From assembly GCF_002967715.1 (NCBI RefSeq), contig NZ_PUIA01000035.1, forward strand, positions 186,001 to 250,000: a stretch of 64,000 nt of DNA, given 5' to 3'. The stretch comes from Blastopirellula marina. Its GTDB lineage: Bacteria > Planctomycetota > Planctomycetia > Pirellulales > Pirellulaceae. This document shows, in pieces, positions 63,232-64,000 of the stretch (position 1 is its first letter; each line of letters begins with the position of its first letter). The translations under genes and the position numbers were made by a program. Under the pieces are notes generated by a model. The model ran no database searches. It was not told the DNA's origin and worked only from the letters and a program-made list of their open reading frames with translations.

Positions 63232-64000
63232 CTACTTGACGGGATCATCCCCAGCCGGCAGCCTGACTTCTTCTCGGGTCACAGGCTTCTGCGCATCGAC
63301 TCCCCAGTACTTCAGCGTGTTGTAAGCCGCTTCTCGAATGCCATAAAACCGCACTTCGATACCATTGTTCTGCTCCGCATGTTGCAGATAGGCCCAGCCT
63401 GAGTCCTCTAGAAATGCCTTCAAGCGAGCAATGTTCTCGTCCGATTTGAAATACCGCAGGGCGCGGACCCCTTGTTCGCGCTCCAGATAATTTTCCGAGC
63501 GCGTAAACTCGATCGCTCGTTCTTCCAACTCTTGGTTCACCGGCACATTCAGGATGAGGCCGTGGTACTTCTCCCACTGCGTACCGACGATTCGATTACG
63601 GGGGACATACAGACCGAACGTGTGAATGCGCCGGATGGCTGGCGACCAGTGCTTAAGAGCTTCTTTGATGGCACGAATCACTTCGTCCGGCTCGCGTAGC
63701 AGACTGAAGTCGGCCTGCATGACTTCCATCTTGCCAGGCACTAGTTCGATCACGTTCGTCTGGTAGGGCGAGTTCTGGTCGTACAATATCAGCAAGCGGG
63801 ACGAGTGCTCCAGCCAATCGTTGAGTACGCTCAAGTCACGCGAAATGTCCGCTTGAACCCGATCGTACGGGTCGTCGTTGAAGATTTCCCGTTTCAAGTT
63901 CTGCTCGACGTCGATTGTCGTGCTGTAAACATCGCGTCCCTCGACCTTCTGCGCATCGCCAATCTTGACCAGTCTGGCCACAAAGACGAGATCGGCGTTG
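63232..64000 (-). CDS. Unrecognised protein, 5' end beyond the window
   Basis: At least 256 residues; a GTG at 63981 could start it, but the frame stays open to the edge with NADLVFVARLVKIGDAQKVE, a sensible strand, so the true start is probably outside. Contains a long amphipathic middle, WEKYHGLILNVPVNQELEER and a HEAT-like C-terminal part (NYLEREQGVRALRYFKSDEN; IREAAYNTLKYWG). Likely a soluble or secreted protein. Function unknown. Confidence 0.6.
   Translation of the reverse strand, partial: NADLVFVARLVKIGDAQKVEGRDVYSTTIDVEQNLKREIFNDDPYDRVQADISRDLSVLNDWLEHSSRLLILYDQNSPYQTNVIELVPGKMEVMQADFSLLREPDEVIRAIKEALKHWSPAIRRIHTFGLYVPRNRIVGTQWEKYHGLILNVPVNQELEERAIEFTRSENYLEREQGVRALRYFKSDENIARLKAFLEDSGWAYLQHAEQNNGIEVRFYGIREAAYNTLKYWGVDAQKPVTREEVRLPAGDDPVK

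Overview
The window looks like chromosomal DNA of a planctomycete, most likely Pirellulaceae (Blastopirellula/Bremerella/Rhodopirellula type). The evidence is two DUF1559 prepilin-leader proteins with the C-terminal DG motif, a DUF1559 plus small lipoprotein pair, Tat-exported NHL and phosphoesterase proteins, a DUF1080-like secreted protein, and many dispersed intergenic repeat words. The taxon is inferred from gene content only; no rRNA or tRNA gene was found.

Left end (1-5809): on the minus strand, the start of a Fic-family protein overlaps the 3' end of a type I restriction-modification methyltransferase gene (hsdM), and a lysine-rich small protein lies upstream. A strong promoter (TTGACA, 17-bp spacer) with a perfect palindrome inside the spacer, repeated downstream, faces right into small phage-like genes. 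These include a protein fusing an ABC ATPase to a Mom-like GNAT domain (candidate DNA-modification enzyme) with a small partner gene, the pair bracketed by two copies of a ~240-bp composite palindromic repeat, and a mini-HTH/zinc-ribbon protein.

5840-15406 holds ordinary planctomycete genes: DUF1559, a DUF4034-like secreted protein, an NHL beta-propeller, membrane proteins, a glycine-rich RRM protein with a textbook terminator, and a HELTH-motif protein.

15960-42769 is a siphophage-type structural cluster in canonical order: small membrane proteins, papain-like peptidase, thioredoxin-like protein, holin-like protein, terminase small and large subunits, portal, prohead protease/scaffold, decoration-like protein, HK97-type major capsid protein, head-tail joining proteins, tail tube, a frameshift pair of tail assembly chaperones, a short coiled-coil tape-measure candidate, distal tail, hub and fibres. 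No integrase, replication or repressor gene is visible. Host-type membrane/secreted genes (two on the plus strand, three on the minus strand) and host-type intergenic repeats are interleaved with the phage genes. This fits an old domesticated prophage or a gene-transfer-agent-like element; it could also be a decayed prophage.

42948-64000 returns to host genes: DUF3365 haem protein, PyrF, small membrane proteins, a sodium:solute symporter, a HEAT/TPR protein, DUF1559 plus lipoprotein, a hybrid histidine kinase with tandem FixL-like PAS domains, a Tat metallophosphoesterase, a DUF1080-like protein, an alpha/beta hydrolase, and an unrecognised gene cut by the window end.
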